A DNA stretch of 6,674 bases from Pelotomaculum sp. (GTDB lineage Bacteria; Bacillota; Desulfotomaculia; Desulfotomaculales; Pelotomaculaceae). The stretch spans positions 2,948-9,621 of the forward strand of contig DNIT01000208.1 in assembly GCA_003489345.1 (NCBI GenBank), in the 5' to 3' direction. The position numbers were made by a program, and so were the translations under genes. Shown piece by piece: positions 6,499 through 6,674 of the stretch. The notes under the pieces were generated by a model. It had not been told where the DNA came from, searched no databases, and saw only the letters and a program-made list of their open reading frames with translations. How positions within the stretch are numbered: position 1 is the stretch's first letter; every line of letters begins with the position of its first letter.

Positions 6499-6674
6499 AT
6501 GTTAATGCAGCAACGTATGTTTAATCTTCCACCGGTTATCCATTTTGGACCTGGAGTCTCAAAAAACGTCGGAAAAATCGCGCTCGAATACGGGGCCAAG
6601 AAAGTTTTCTTTATTTACGACAAGGCTCTAGGAGAAATGCCCAAGGGTATCGCTAAAATCCTTAAAGATGATGG
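6499..6674 (+). CDS. Iron-containing alcohol dehydrogenase (N-terminus only, cut by window)
   Basis: Fifty-eight full codons before the right edge. The segment MFNLPPVIHFGPGVSKNVG followed by EYGAKKVFFIYDKALGEMPKG is the typical start of group III (iron-activated) alcohol dehydrogenases: a short strand, the FGPG turn, then the first strand of the nucleotide-binding fold. These enzymes interconvert alcohols and aldehydes with NAD(P). The metal-binding histidines and the GGGS motif lie outside the window, so the exact subfamily cannot be assigned. The ATG at 6499 is preferred because GGGGGT lies eight bases upstream; ATG 6505 and 6517 are alternatives. An upstream in-frame ATG at 6424 lies before the predicted transcription start. 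It is driven by the sigma-54 promoter at 6402 and is probably controlled by the activator encoded upstream. Its product aldehyde could feed the aldehyde oxidoreductase. Confidence 0.85.
   Translation, partial: MLMQQRMFNLPPVIHFGPGVSKNVGKIALEYGAKKVFFIYDKALGEMPKGIAKILKDD

Overview
The window looks like an operon border region from an anaerobic Firmicute (Negativicutes or Clostridia type). This is inferred from the strong GGAGGTGA-type ribosome binding sites, AT-rich intergenic DNA, an oxygen-independent molybdenum aldehyde oxidoreductase and a sigma-54 activator of the AcoR type. The genus cannot be fixed from the sequence.

Layout. Bases 1-2609 (minus strand) carry almost all of a molybdopterin-dependent aldehyde oxidoreductase of the Desulfovibrio gigas Mop type, cut off at the left edge just before its catalytic glutamate. 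Upstream of it (2610-3165, still minus strand) is a long leader. It holds a small Cys-rich CPxCG protein, a block of nested inverted repeats, and at 3149-3164 a textbook -24/-12 (sigma-54) promoter. Bases 3165-3709 are AT-rich regulatory DNA with a perfect 16-bp palindrome and a sigma-A promoter pointing right. Bases 3710-5767 (plus strand) encode a 685-residue sigma-54-dependent activator (GAF, PAS-like, AAA+, Fis-type HTH), followed by an intrinsic terminator at 5902-5944. A second textbook -24/-12 promoter at 6402-6417 precedes the start of an iron-containing alcohol dehydrogenase (6499 to the right edge, partial).

How it fits together (inference). A sigma-A-driven activator sits between two sigma-54 promoters that share the TGGCATG-N4-TTGCT sequence and point outward. 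One drives an alcohol dehydrogenase (alcohol to aldehyde) and the other an aldehyde oxidoreductase (aldehyde to carboxylic acid). The simplest reading is a self-contained inducible alcohol/aldehyde oxidation regulon whose inducer is sensed by the activator's N-terminal domains. The metabolic genes are near 50-55% GC in the stretches counted and the activator near 30%, so the regulator may have a different history.

The least explained part is the roughly 530-nt leader between the sigma-54 promoter and the oxidoreductase. Its strong ribosome binding site and start codons are out of frame with the Cys-rich ORF, and its second half has coaxially arranged stem-loops.
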